Positions 1-8,490 of a DNA stretch of 64,000 bases are shown piece after piece; position 1 is the stretch's first letter; each line of letters starts with the position of its first letter. Source of the stretch: Micromonospora sp. NBRC 110009. GTDB taxonomy: Bacteria > Actinomycetota > Actinomycetes > Mycobacteriales > Micromonosporaceae. The notes beneath the pieces were generated by a model. The model did no database searches. It was not told the DNA's origin and worked only from the letters and a program-made list of their open reading frames with translations. The translations under genes were made by a program, and so were the position numbers. The stretch covers positions 6,944,001 to 7,008,000 of the forward strand of contig NZ_CP130427.1 in the NCBI RefSeq assembly GCF_030518795.1. Direction: 5' to 3'.

Positions 1-169
1 CGGCCGAAGCCGTCCGGGTCGCGGGCTTACCACGGTCGGACCGTGGATCACCGCCGGTTCGGAATTTCACCGAGCCCCGCCAGCGCGTGGTGGGTACACG
101 GGAAGTCTTACACGCCCGGCGGGGGGTCGTGCCACAGAGGCGAGCTACCTCACAGCGACGACCGGATCG
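1..169. other. Non-coding edge segment
   Basis: No convincing gene is seen here. It is the region downstream of the minus-strand response-regulator gene. The only structure noted is a short perfect inverted repeat at 30-46 (arms of 8 bases around a single G), which could be part of a terminator or an operator for a gene beyond the window edge. Confidence 0.4.
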
Positions 170-1126
170 TCACGTCACGCCCCGGCGCCGGTCGACCGCG
201 ACGTATGACCCGGGTTGGCTCTTGGCGACCGTCTTCATCTCGGAGGCCACCGCGATCGCCTCGAGCGGGTCGGTGAAGCGCTTCCCCGGGTCGGAGAGGG
301 AGACGCCGATGGAGAGGGTGACCAGGGCGGCCCGGCGGATGTTGCCCCGCCGGTCCTTCAGTTCGACGAAGCCGCGCTCCCGGTCGGTGGGGTCGTAGAG
401 GGCGTCGGCGGCCTTCTCGAAGTCCACCACGGCCCGGCTGGTGAGCGGCCGGATCTGGCCGGGCGTGCAGACGATGACGAAGTCGTCGCCGCCGACGTGG
501 CCGAGGAAGGCCGGCGGCAGCCCGAGCGAGACCACCGCCCGGTGCAGGCTGCGGGCCAGGGCGGAGATGAACTCGTCGCCGCGGACGAACCCGTATCGGT
601 CGTTGACGCTCTTGAACCGGTCGATGTCGATGTAGCCGACCGCGTAGTCCGCGCCGTTGCGTACCCGGTCGCTGATCTCCCGGCGGATCCGGCTGTTGCC
701 GGGCAGCCCGGTCAGCGGGGAGACCTCCCGGAACTCCTTGTTGCGGCGCAGCGTGGAGCTGACCCGGGCGATAAGCTCGGCGGTGTCGAAGGGCTTGACC
801 AGGTAGTCGTCGGCGCCGGCGCTGAGCCCGTTGACCTTGTCCACCGTCATGCCCTTGGCGGTCAGCATGATCACCGGCAGGGCCGAGGTCATCGGGTCGG
901 CACGCAGCCGGCGGGTCAGCTCCAGGCCGTCGATGCGGGGCATCATCAGGTCCACCACGGCCAGGTCCGGCCGCTGCCGCTCGATGACCTCCAGGGCCTC
1001 CTGGCCGTCGCCGGCGTGCAGCACCTCGAAGCCGTGCAGGCGCAGGTTGAACTCGACGAAGCGGGCGATGTCCGCGTCGTCGTCGACGACGAGGATGACG
1101 TCGGGTCGCTCGCCGGCCGGGTCCAC
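170..1126 (-). CDS. Response regulator with REC and degenerate GGDEF domains
   Basis: The 318-residue protein has an N-terminal receiver domain (about residues 10-125; acidic pocket VVDDDAD, phospho-acceptor D59, conserved K111 in LVKPFD) followed by a GGDEF-family domain (about 135-310). The signature loop reads GGDDF (212-216) instead of GGDEF or GGEEF, so diguanylate cyclase activity is uncertain. It may be a c-di-GMP enzyme, a weak cyclase, or a non-catalytic receptor. No classical RxxD inhibitory site was identified. The GTG start lies one base after the rpe stop, so the two genes are very probably cotranscribed. There is no DNA-binding domain and no adjacent histidine kinase, so the partner kinase is unknown. 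A c-di-GMP link is suggestive because bldD, a known c-di-GMP effector, lies in the same window. Confidence 0.85.
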   Translation of the reverse strand: MDPAGERPDVILVVDDDADIARFVEFNLRLHGFEVLHAGDGQEALEVIERQRPDLAVVDLMMPRIDGLELTRRLRADPMTSALPVIMLTAKGMTVDKVNGLSAGADDYLVKPFDTAELIARVSSTLRRNKEFREVSPLTGLPGNSRIRREISDRVRNGADYAVGYIDIDRFKSVNDRYGFVRGDEFISALARSLHRAVVSLGLPPAFLGHVGGDDFVIVCTPGQIRPLTSRAVVDFEKAADALYDPTDRERGFVELKDRRGNIRRAALVTLSIGVSLSDPGKRFTDPLEAIAVASEMKTVAKSQPGSYVAVDRRRGVT

Positions 1127-1127
1127 G

Positions 1128-1808
1128 TCAGGCCCCGGTCATCGCGCGTTCCGCCTGGCCGCGCAGCCGGCGTACCGCCTCGGCCGGGTCGTCGGCGCCG
1201 TAGACCGCGGTGCCGGCGACGAAGGCGTCGGCGCCCGCCGCGGCGGCCTGCTCGATGCTGTCCGCGGCGATCCCGCCGTCGACCTCGATGCGCAGCTCCA
1301 GGTGGCCGGCGGCGACGTGACGCCGGGCGGTGCGCACCTTGTCCAGCAGCTGCGGGATGAACCGCTGCCCGCCGAAGCCGGCCTTGATCGTCATGATCAG
1401 CAACGTGTCGAAGCTGGGCAGCAGCTCCAGGTAGGGCTCGATCGGGGTGTCCCGGTCGATGGCCAGCCCCGCCTTCGCGCCCGCCGAGCGCAGGTCCTTG
1501 GCCAGCGCCACCGGGTCGTCGCACGCCTCGGCGTGGAAGGTGACGTTGTAGGCGCCGGCGTCGGCGTAGCCGGGGGCCCAGCGCCGCGGGTCCTCGATCA
1601 TGAGGTGCACGTCGAAGGGCAGCTCGGTCGCCGCGCGCAGGCTCTGCACCACCGGGAGCCCGATGGTCAGGTTCGGCACGAAGTGGTTGTCCATGACGTC
1701 GACGTGCAACCAGTCGGCGGCGTGCTCCACGGCGCGGACCTCGTCGGCGAGGCGGGCGAAATCGGCGGCCAGGATGCTGGGCGCGATGATCGGCGGCGGT
1801 ACGGTCAC
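1128..1808 (-). CDS. rpe: Ribulose-phosphate 3-epimerase
   Basis: This enzyme interconverts ribulose-5-phosphate and xylulose-5-phosphate in the cytosolic pentose phosphate and Calvin-type pathways. The 226-residue TIM-barrel protein shows the family hallmarks IIAPSILAADF at the N-terminus, HVDVMDNHFVPN (metal and catalytic region), the mid-protein HLMIEDP, and C-terminal IEVDGGI and VAGTAVYG phosphate-binding segments. The length is normal for the family. The GTG at 1808 was chosen because it places the conserved IIAPSIL strand a few residues from the start. An in-frame extension upstream to 1937 is low-complexity and lacks homology. No Shine-Dalgarno sequence precedes the GTG, but a TACACT -10 hexamer lies six bases upstream, which suggests a leaderless mRNA. 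The downstream GGDEF gene follows after one base. Confidence 0.95.
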   Translation of the reverse strand: MTVPPPIIAPSILAADFARLADEVRAVEHAADWLHVDVMDNHFVPNLTIGLPVVQSLRAATELPFDVHLMIEDPRRWAPGYADAGAYNVTFHAEACDDPVALAKDLRSAGAKAGLAIDRDTPIEPYLELLPSFDTLLIMTIKAGFGGQRFIPQLLDKVRTARRHVAAGHLELRIEVDGGIAADSIEQAAAAGADAFVAGTAVYGADDPAEAVRRLRGQAERAMTGA

Positions 1809-1814
1809 CGGGCC

Positions 1815-1820
1815 AGTGTA
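1815..1820 (-). promoter_or_regulatory. -10 element of rpe, predicted leaderless
   Basis: On the minus strand TACACT is followed by six bases and then the rpe GTG. This fits the TAnnnT consensus of the vegetative actinobacterial sigma factor and puts the expected transcription start at the first codon. The -35 region (TGAACG at about 18 bases) matches only weakly. Confidence 0.45.
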
Positions 1821-2067
1821 CGAACGCGGCCACCGACCGTTCACGGCACGGCACCGGCGGGGACTCCCTGTGATCCAGACGTGACCGCTGGTGCAGAATT
1901 GGCCCGTCCGGAGGAGGATTCCGGAACGGGAAGCCATGCTTCACTGGCCGATCGACCGAAAGACGGCGACACTCCAACAGGGACTGTCACGGTTGCCGCA
2001 CGCCAGGTGGCGGAGAACGCCGCGGGGACCGTGGCGACCGGCTGTCAGCTCCCGGAAAGGGCGGACG

Positions 2068-2955
2068 ATGCGACGGTGGCTCCTGGCGCTGGCGCTGGCC
2101 GGCACGGCGACGGTGGTCCTGGGCGGCTGTGTCGCGCCGCACCGGGCCGACGGCGACCTGACCGACGACTGGCCCGCGCTCCCGGCGCCCCGAATGTTCG
2201 TCCCCGCCACGGACGCCTGCCTGCCCCGCATCACCGCCGTCGTGCAGGCCGCCACGTACGAGACGGTCGACTGCGCGCGCAGCCATCTCGCCGAGGTGGT
2301 GCACGTCGGCGCCTTCACCGGAGCGGCCGCCGCCGGCGCCCGGCCGAAACCGGGCTCCCCGGCGCTGCGGGTCGCCCGGGCCGAGTGCGACCAGCGGGCC
2401 CGGGAGGTGATCGGCGGGGACTGGCACGCCGCCCGGCTCACCATGAACATCGCGCTGCCCACGACGGCCGCGTGGCTGGCCGGGGCGCGCTGGTACCGCT
2501 GCGACCTCGCCGAGACCGACAGCATCGACAACACCCGGCCGGTGAACCGCGTCGGCAGCCTGCGCGGCGCGCTGGTCGGCGACAACCAGTTGGCGCACCG
2601 CTGCTTCGACCCGAAGCTGATCGGCGAGAACCTCAACTACATGGCCCCGGTGCTCTGCACCGAGGCACACCGCGCCGAGTTCGTCGGCGTCTACGAGGAG
2701 CGCGACATGAGCTGGGCGGACTTCCTGCGCGCCGCCCCGGCCGTGCACCGCCGCTGCATGGCGCTCATCGCCGCCTTCGCCGAGGTGCCGAACAACGCCG
2801 ACCTGCCGTACCGGGCCGGCTCGATCTTCTACCCGCCGTCGCAGCGGGAATGGGAGGAGGGCGATCGGGGGGTGCGCTGTTTCCTGTGGAGCGACGACCG
2901 GAAGCTGACCCGGTCGATGCGCGGGGCCGGCCCGGAGGGACTACCCGTCAGCTGA
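2068..2955 (+). CDS. Septum-formation family lipoprotein, copy 1
   Basis: This is a 295-residue predicted lipoprotein. The start MRRWLLALALAG, a hydrophobic stretch and the lipobox VLGGC (Cys21) indicate lipid anchoring outside the membrane. The body resembles the actinobacterial septum-formation domain (PF13845-like): paired cysteines with C-x2-H-x-E-type segments (VDCARSHLAEVVHVG, VLCTEAHRAEFVGVY), RAECDQRAREV, and ARWYRCDLAE. The ATG at 2068 is preceded by GGAAAGGGCGG and directly opens the signal peptide, so longer upstream extensions are rejected. It is followed 139 bases later by a close paralogue (3095-3985). Its function is not experimentally defined. The family name comes from proteins linked to septation. 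It is divergent from rpe. Confidence 0.8.
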   Translation: MRRWLLALALAGTATVVLGGCVAPHRADGDLTDDWPALPAPRMFVPATDACLPRITAVVQAATYETVDCARSHLAEVVHVGAFTGAAAAGARPKPGSPALRVARAECDQRAREVIGGDWHAARLTMNIALPTTAAWLAGARWYRCDLAETDSIDNTRPVNRVGSLRGALVGDNQLAHRCFDPKLIGENLNYMAPVLCTEAHRAEFVGVYEERDMSWADFLRAAPAVHRRCMALIAAFAEVPNNADLPYRAGSIFYPPSQREWEEGDRGVRCFLWSDDRKLTRSMRGAGPEGLPVS

Positions 2956-3094
2956 GCCCCGGTGCCGTATGCTGCACCGCCGTGGCGGTCGACCGTTCCG
3001 GTCGCGGCGGGGCGTCGGACGCGCCGCGCCGAAATGGTCGAAGTCGGCACTCGGCGCCGGTCGGCGCGACCACGACGACGGGGAGGTCGGTGCG

Positions 3095-3985
3095 ATGCGG
3101 CGATGGTGGACGGCGGCCGCCGTGGGCGCGGCGGCGACGCTGGCGCTCGCCGGGTGCGGCGCGCCGGCCGGGGTGGACCGGGACCTGGCCGACGACTGGC
3201 CCGCCCTGCCACGGGCGGTGGCGTTCGTGCCGGAGGCCGGGACCTGCCACGTCACGGTCCAGGACGTCGGCTACCTGAGCGGCTACAACCCGGTCGCCTG
3301 CACCACCTTGCACCGCGCCGAGACGCTGCACGTGGGCACCCTGACCGGCTCGGACGCCGACCGGAGCGCGCCCCCGCGCGCCGGGTCCAGCGGGATGCGC
3401 ACCGCCCGCGCCGAGTGCGACACGCAGGTCAGCAAGACCGTCGGGGCGGACTGGCGCGGCGGCCGCCTGGTGGTTTCCGTCGTTTTCCCCTCCGCGCCGG
3501 CCTGGACCGGCGGGGCGCGCTGGTTCCGCTGCGACGCCTCCGAGGTGAACAGCCTCGACGACGGCAGCGTCGTCCCGCGCGCCGCCACCCTGCGGGGGGC
3601 GCTCGCCGCGGGCTCCCCGCTGGCCTTCGGTTGCTTCAACCCGAAGCTGGTCAAGGACGACATCGAGGAGATGCGACCGGTCTCCTGCACCGCGAAGCAC
3701 CACGCCGAGTTCGTCGGGGTCTACCAGTTCCCGGACATCTCCTACGCCGAGTTCGAGCGCACCTCGCTGCGGGCGCACAAGGCCTGCCGGGGGCTGGCCG
3801 CGAAGTACGTGAAGGTGCCGAACGACAGCGACCTGCAGTACCGGGCCGGCACGATCATCTACCACCCCCTCGAGGAGGAGTGGAAGGACGGCGAGCGCGG
3901 CGTGCAGTGCTTCCTCTGGGTGTCGGACCGGACGCTGACCCGCTCCCTCAAGGGCGCCGGCAGCAAGGGACTGCCGGTCCGGTGA
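3095..3985 (+). CDS. Septum-formation family lipoprotein, copy 2
   Basis: This is a 296-residue paralogue of the preceding gene. It has the same MRRW start, the lipobox ALAGC with the cysteine again at residue 21, the DDWPALP segment, RAECDTQVSKTVGADW, GGARWFRCDASE, FNPKLVKDD, KHHAEFVGVYQ, YRAGTIIYHP and a GLPVR ending that mirrors GLPVS in copy 1. The two therefore arose by tandem duplication and have since diverged. Conserved cysteine pairs suggest disulfides in an exported domain. The ATG at 3095 has GGGAGG at good spacing. A perfect hairpin starts immediately after the stop codon. The role in division is inferred only from the family name. Confidence 0.8.
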   Translation: MRRWWTAAAVGAAATLALAGCGAPAGVDRDLADDWPALPRAVAFVPEAGTCHVTVQDVGYLSGYNPVACTTLHRAETLHVGTLTGSDADRSAPPRAGSSGMRTARAECDTQVSKTVGADWRGGRLVVSVVFPSAPAWTGGARWFRCDASEVNSLDDGSVVPRAATLRGALAAGSPLAFGCFNPKLVKDDIEEMRPVSCTAKHHAEFVGVYQFPDISYAEFERTSLRAHKACRGLAAKYVKVPNDSDLQYRAGTIIYHPLEEEWKDGERGVQCFLWVSDRTLTRSLKGAGSKGLPVR

Positions 3986-4012
3986 GCGGGGCGGGTCCGC
4001 CGCCCGCCCCGC
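3986..4012. terminator. Hairpin terminator between convergent genes
   Basis: A perfect 10-bp G+C stem (GCGGGGCGGG / CCCGCCCCGC) with a 7-base loop begins right after the stop of the plus-strand lipoprotein gene and lies 13 bases beyond the stop of the minus-strand aminopeptidase gene. It probably works in both directions. There is no U-tract, as is common in actinobacteria. Confidence 0.7.
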
Positions 4013-4025
4013 AATGGCGCACCGG

Positions 4026-5750
4026 CTAGCCGACCTGCAACGTCACGTCGTCGACGACGAAGCTGGTCTGCAGCGACGCGTCCTCCACGCCGGTCCACTT
4101 CAGCGTCACCGTCTGCCCCGCGTAAGCGGCCAGGTTGAACGTGCGCGGCAGGTAGCCGGAGGCGGCGTTGAGGTTCGAGTACGTCGCCAGCGTGGTGCTG
4201 CCGACCTGCACGGTCAGCCGGTCGTACGCCGTCGACGTGGTCGTCTCCGACGTGTCGATGTGCAGCCAGAACGCCAGGGTGTAGCTGGCGCACCCGGCCG
4301 GGATGTTCACCGACTGCGACAGCGTGTCGGTGTGGCTGCTGCCGTACCCGTCCAGCCACGCCTTGTAGGACCCGGTCCGGGCCGGCTGGCTCGACGAGCT
4401 GGTGATCACACCGGCGGTCGCCGTCCACGGCGCCGTCCCCGACTCGAAGCTGCCGTTGCCGATGAGCTGCCCGCCGGTGCAGCCGCCGGTGCCGGTCACG
4501 GTGAGGGTGTAGCTGGCGGTGCGGGTGACCGACCCGGTGCCGGTGACCGTGATGGTCCAGGTGCCGGTGGTGGCGGTCGAGGAGGCGCTGACGGTCATGG
4601 TCGCCGAGCCGCCCGAGGTCACCGAGGACGGGCTGAACGACACGCTCACCCCGCTCGGCGCGCCGGATGCGGAGAGGCTGACCGGCTGGGCGCTGCCGCT
4701 GGTGGTGGCGGTGCTGACGGTCTCCGTGGTGGAGCCGCCCCGGGCCACGGTGCCGGAGGTGGGGCTCACCGAGACGGAGAAGTCGTTGGTCGGGGTGCCG
4801 CCGACCGCGAGCTGCCAGATCGTGTACGCGACGCCGTCGGCGCTGCGGTTGAGGATGGTCGCGTTGATGTTGCTGGTGGTGTCGCAGGCCCGGTGGTAGC
4901 AGGAGTCGTACGCGGCGCCGGCGGTGCCGCCCCACTTGCTGGCCTGGGCGGACGTCTTGGTGTAGCTGGCCCCCGCCGCGTACCCGGAGGTCTGGATGCC
5001 GGCGTTGGCGAAGGAGTAGTCGTCGGAGCGCCCCTGCCCCTCGGTGTTCTCCTCCGGCTGCAGGCCGAACGAGTCCCAGTACGCCTTCAGCGGCGCGGCC
5101 GTGGTCGAGCTGACCCGGTTGATGAAGTACCCGCCGTTGGGCGAGCCGACCATGTCGAAGTTGTAGTACGCCTTGATGTACCCCTTCTGGGTGGCGCTGA
5201 GCTGGTTGACGTAGAACTTCGAGCCCTGCAGCCCCTGCTCCTCGCCGTTCCACCAGGCGAACCGGACCCGCTTGGTCATGGACGGGTTCTGACTCGCCAG
5301 CACCAGCGCGTTCTCCAGCAGGGTGGCGGAGCCGGAGCCGTTGTCGTTGATGCCCGGGCCGGCGGAGACGCTGTCCAGGTGTGCGCCGAACATGATCACC
5401 TGGTCGGCGGGGCCCTGCGGCCACTCGGCGATCAGGTTGCTGCCGGGATAGGTGCAGGTGGCGCAGGTCTGCTCGGTGACCGTGTAGCCGGCGGCCTGGA
5501 GCTTGGACTTCACGTAGGCCACCGAGGCGGTGTAGCCGGCCGAGCCGGCCCGCCGGGTCCCGCCGTTGTTGGTGGCGATGGTGTTGAGCTGGGTCAGGTG
5601 GGCCTGGACGTTGGCCACCGAGATGTCCGGTGCGGCCAGGGCGGGGGCCGCCGGTGCGGAGGCGGCGGAGGCGGCGGTGCCGGTCAGGGCCGCCGCCAGG
5701 GTGGCGACGAGGGCGAGCGCGGGGCCCGCGGTCGGGGTGCTGCGTCTCAT
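4026..5750 (-). CDS. Secreted M28 family zinc aminopeptidase with C-terminal beta domains
   Basis: This is a 574-residue exported peptidase resembling Streptomyces griseus-type aminopeptidases. A Sec signal peptide occupies about residues 1-31 (cleavage near ASAASA). The M28 domain (about 42-318) has the dinuclear zinc set: H124 (GAHLDS), D136 (GINDNGSG), catalytic E170 and bridging E171 (WNGEEQG), D199 (NFDMVG) and H286 (CYHRACD). A Ser/Thr-rich Ig-like module follows (about 322-415), then a jelly-roll-like domain (about 425-574) that may bind carbohydrate or act like a proprotein domain. The ATG at 5750 is preceded by GAGGAG. Upstream on the minus strand is an A+T-rich stretch around 5820-5850, probably its promoter. 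It removes N-terminal residues from extracellular peptides. The gene is monocistronic and convergent with the lipoproteins. Confidence 0.9.
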   Translation of the reverse strand: MRRSTPTAGPALALVATLAAALTGTAASAASAPAAPALAAPDISVANVQAHLTQLNTIATNNGGTRRAGSAGYTASVAYVKSKLQAAGYTVTEQTCATCTYPGSNLIAEWPQGPADQVIMFGAHLDSVSAGPGINDNGSGSATLLENALVLASQNPSMTKRVRFAWWNGEEQGLQGSKFYVNQLSATQKGYIKAYYNFDMVGSPNGGYFINRVSSTTAAPLKAYWDSFGLQPEENTEGQGRSDDYSFANAGIQTSGYAAGASYTKTSAQASKWGGTAGAAYDSCYHRACDTTSNINATILNRSADGVAYTIWQLAVGGTPTNDFSVSVSPTSGTVARGGSTTETVSTATTSGSAQPVSLSASGAPSGVSVSFSPSSVTSGGSATMTVSASSTATTGTWTITVTGTGSVTRTASYTLTVTGTGGCTGGQLIGNGSFESGTAPWTATAGVITSSSSQPARTGSYKAWLDGYGSSHTDTLSQSVNIPAGCASYTLAFWLHIDTSETTTSTAYDRLTVQVGSTTLATYSNLNAASGYLPRTFNLAAYAGQTVTLKWTGVEDASLQTSFVVDDVTLQVG

Positions 5751-5917
5751 GGAGACTCCTCGTGGGGTCGGCGGGACGGACGGGCGGGGTGGGCTTGCCC
5801 GAGCCGATGATCGGCACAGTTACATGTATCGATATAAGAGTCAACGGGGGTGTCACATCCCGCGTGAACTCTCCTTCCCGCCGCCCGATCCGCACCCACA
5901 ACCCGACGCCACGCCTG

Positions 5918-5975
5918 TTGACCAAGGAGTTTGCGTCGCGGAGACGTGGCGTCCCGACGCAAACTCCTTGGTCAA
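5918..5975. repeat. Perfect 21-bp inverted repeat
   Basis: Arms 5918-5938 and 5955-5975 are exactly complementary (core CCAAGGAGTTTGCG) around a 16-base spacer. The arms are less G+C-rich than the surroundings. It lies between the aminopeptidase promoter and the rsmB stop codon. It could serve as the rsmB terminator, but the sequence also has the look of a dispersed intergenic palindrome. The 5751-6029 gap holds nothing else except the A+T-rich probable promoter. Confidence 0.75.
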
Positions 5976-6029
5976 GGTGGCAGGAGTCCGGCGTGCGGCA
6001 GGCGGGGCCTGGCCGGTGGTGCGGGGGCG

Positions 6030-7562
6030 TCAGCCCTTGCGCAGCACCGCCAGGAACATCGCGTCGGTGCCGTGCCGGTGCGGCCAGAGCTGCGCCGTCG
6101 GCCCGTCCCCCAGCCCCGGCATGCCGGCCGGCAGCAGCGGCCGGGCGTCGACGAAGTCCACCGGGAACCCGCAGCGGCGGGACGCCTCGGTCACCGTCAC
6201 GTGCGTCTCCACCGTGTGCGGCGAGCAGGTCACGTACGCGACCAGGCCGCCCGGCCGCGCCGCGCGCAGTGCCGCGGTGAGCAGTTCCCGCTGCAGCCGG
6301 GTCAGCGGCGGCAGGTCCGCCGGCTGGCGGCGCCAGCGGGACTCCGGGCGGCGCCGCAGCGAGCCGAGGCCGGTGCACGGCGCGTCGACCAGCACCCGGT
6401 CGAAGTGCCCCTCCGGCAGCTTCGGGTCGGCGCCGACCGTCCGCCCGTCGGTGTTCAGCACGGTCACCGGAAGGTCCCGGGTGGCCTGGGCGACCAGCCG
6501 GGCCCGGTGCTCGGCCACCTCGACGGCGGTGAGCCGGGCACCGCGCTGCGCGGCGAGCGCGCCGAGCAGGCCGGCCTTGCCCCCCGGACCGGCGCACAGG
6601 TCGAGCCAGCGGCCGTCCGGGCCGTCCAGCGGCGCGACGGCGAGGGCGTTCGCCACCAACTGCGAGCCCTCGTCCTGGACGTGCGCCCGCCCCTCGGCCA
6701 GCGCCGGCAGCTCACCCGGCGCCCCGCCGGACAGGTAGACCGCGTACGGCGAGAAGGCGCCGGGCGCGCCGCCGACCTCGTCGGCCAGCTCCACCGGGTC
6801 GGCCAGGCCCGGCCGGGCGCACAGGTGCACCGGGGGGCGCTCGTTGTCCTCGATCAGCAGCCGGGTGGTCTCGCCGAGGTCGCCGCCGAGCGCCTCGGCG
6901 AAGGCCCGCACGATCCACTGCGGGTGGCTGTACGCCAGGGCCAGGTGGCCGATCGGGTCGGTCTCGACCGACGGGGCGAGCTTCGCCACCCAGCCGTCGG
7001 CGTCGCGGGTCGCCACCTCGCGGAGCACCGCGTTGGCGAAGCCGGTGGCGCCCGGGCCGACGGCGCGGACCAGGTCGACCGTGGAGGAGACCGCCGCGTG
7101 CGCCGGCACCCGGGTGTGCAGGAGCTGGTACGCCCCGAGCCGCAGCGCGTCCCGCACCGGCGGGTCGATCCGTTGCACGTCCCGGCCGGCCGCGTCGGTG
7201 ATGATCGCGTCCAGGGTGCCGGTGTGGCGCAGCGTGCCGTAGGTCAGCTCGGTGGCGAAGGCGGCGTCCCGGCCGGTCAGCCCCTCGTCCCGCAGCATCG
7301 TCGGCAGCACCAGGTTGGCGTACGCATCGTCCCGGTGCACCGCGGCGATCGCCTGGTAGGCCACGTGCCGGGGCAGGTCCACGGTGGGCCGGGCCGGGCG
7401 ACGGCCGCCGCGCCGGTCGGCGCCGAAGCGCCCCTCGCGGGCCGGCCGGTCGGAACGCTCCCCGCCGCGATCCCGCGACCGCTCGCCACCGCCGGACCGG
7501 TCGGGGAAACGGCCGCCACCGGCTCGACCCGCGCCGTCCCGCGGCTCGACGGGCCCCGTCAC
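6030..7562 (-). CDS. rsmB: 16S rRNA m5C967 methyltransferase (RsmB/Sun family)
   Basis: This enzyme methylates C967 of 16S rRNA using S-adenosylmethionine. The protein is 510 residues. An Arg/Gly-rich, probably disordered tail (1-60) precedes a NusB-like RNA-binding domain (about 62-200) and a Rossmann methyltransferase domain (about 240-508). The SAM loop is DLCAGPGGKAG (from 321). The two catalytic cysteines are C396 in VDAPCTGLG and C446 in YVTCSPH. The GTG start overlaps the fmt stop as GTGA, a translational coupling arrangement. The long basic tail exceeds the E. coli protein but is common in actinobacteria. Product identity is secure, although the exact base methylated is inferred from the family. 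Confidence 0.92.
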   Translation of the reverse strand: MTGPVEPRDGAGRAGGGRFPDRSGGGERSRDRGGERSDRPAREGRFGADRRGGRRPARPTVDLPRHVAYQAIAAVHRDDAYANLVLPTMLRDEGLTGRDAAFATELTYGTLRHTGTLDAIITDAAGRDVQRIDPPVRDALRLGAYQLLHTRVPAHAAVSSTVDLVRAVGPGATGFANAVLREVATRDADGWVAKLAPSVETDPIGHLALAYSHPQWIVRAFAEALGGDLGETTRLLIEDNERPPVHLCARPGLADPVELADEVGGAPGAFSPYAVYLSGGAPGELPALAEGRAHVQDEGSQLVANALAVAPLDGPDGRWLDLCAGPGGKAGLLGALAAQRGARLTAVEVAEHRARLVAQATRDLPVTVLNTDGRTVGADPKLPEGHFDRVLVDAPCTGLGSLRRRPESRWRRQPADLPPLTRLQRELLTAALRAARPGGLVAYVTCSPHTVETHVTVTEASRRCGFPVDFVDARPLLPAGMPGLGDGPTAQLWPHRHGTDAMFLAVLRKG

Positions 7563-8485
7563 GCGAGCACCTCGCCCGCGGCGACCCGGGCGCCGCGCGC
7601 CCAGTCACTCGCCGACATGGCCTTCTTGCCGGCCGCGCGCACCTCGCCGAGCTGCACCGGGACGGTGGCCGTGCCGGCCAGCACGCGGGACTTCTCGACC
7701 AGCAGCTCGCCGGGCTTCAGCTCGGGGCCGTTCGCCACCGGGGTGACCGGGCCGAGCTTGACCCGGTCGCCGCGGAAGGTGGTCCACGGGCCGGGTGCCG
7801 GGGTGCAGGCGCGGATCCGGCGGTCGACCGCGAACGCCGGGTCGGTCCAGCGGACCCGGGCGTCCGCCACGGTCAGCTTCGGCGCGAGGGAGACCCCGTC
7901 GGCGGGCTGCGCCTCGGCCCGGGCGGTGCCGGCCTCGAGCGCGTCCAGCACCGCCACCAGCAGTCCCGCACCGGAGTGGGCGAGCCGCTCCAGCAGGTCT
8001 CCGGAGGTGTCGCCGGGGCGGATCTCGTCGGTCACCGTGCCGTACACCGGGCCGGTGTCCAGCCCCTCCTCCAGCTGGAAGACGCTGGCCCCGGTCAGCT
8101 CGTCGCCGTGCAGCACGGCGTGCTGCACGGGCGCCGCGCCGCGCCAGGCGGGCAGCAGCGAGAAGTGCAGGTTGATCCAGCCGTGCCGGGGGATGTCCAG
8201 CGCCACCGGCGGCACCAGCGCGCCGTACGCGACCACCGGCACGCAGTCCGGGGCCAGTTCGCGGAGCCGGTCCAGGAACTCGGGCTCGCGCGGCTTCGCC
8301 GGGGTCAGCACCTCGACGCCGTGCGCGTCGGCCCACGCCCCGACGGGCGAGCGGACCAGGCCCCGGCCGCGGCCGGCCGGCGCGTCGGGACGGGTGACCA
8401 CGGCCAGCAGCTCGTGGCCGGACGCGGCGATGGCGTCCAGGGCGGGAACGGCGACGGCCGGCGTGCCGGCGAAGACCAGACGCAT
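7559..8485 (-). CDS. fmt: Methionyl-tRNA formyltransferase
   Basis: This enzyme formylates initiator Met-tRNA with 10-formyltetrahydrofolate. The 308-residue protein has an N-terminal formyltransferase domain with N105, H107 and D143 (WINLHFSLLPAWRGAAP and GLDTGPV) and the SLLP signature, followed by a C-terminal OB-like domain. ATG 8485 gives MRLVFAGTP, the usual family start. An in-frame GTG at 8494 overlaps the def stop as GTGA and could be the real coupled start, adding three residues. It sits between def and rsmB in the classic def-fmt-rsmB order, so the set serves translation initiation and ribosome modification. Confidence 0.95.
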   Translation of the reverse strand: MRLVFAGTPAVAVPALDAIAASGHELLAVVTRPDAPAGRGRGLVRSPVGAWADAHGVEVLTPAKPREPEFLDRLRELAPDCVPVVAYGALVPPVALDIPRHGWINLHFSLLPAWRGAAPVQHAVLHGDELTGASVFQLEEGLDTGPVYGTVTDEIRPGDTSGDLLERLAHSGAGLLVAVLDALEAGTARAEAQPADGVSLAPKLTVADARVRWTDPAFAVDRRIRACTPAPGPWTTFRGDRVKLGPVTPVANGPELKPGELLVEKSRVLAGTATVPVQLGEVRAAGKKAMSASDWARGARVAAGEVLA

Positions 8486-8490
8486 CCGCG

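Noticed and set aside
3859..6597. A long minus-strand open frame of over 900 codons spanning the aminopeptidase and part of rsmB
   Set aside because: It is Arg/Ala/Pro/Gly-rich with no domain; the correct frames carry complete M28 and RsmB motifs. High G+C makes such shadow frames common.
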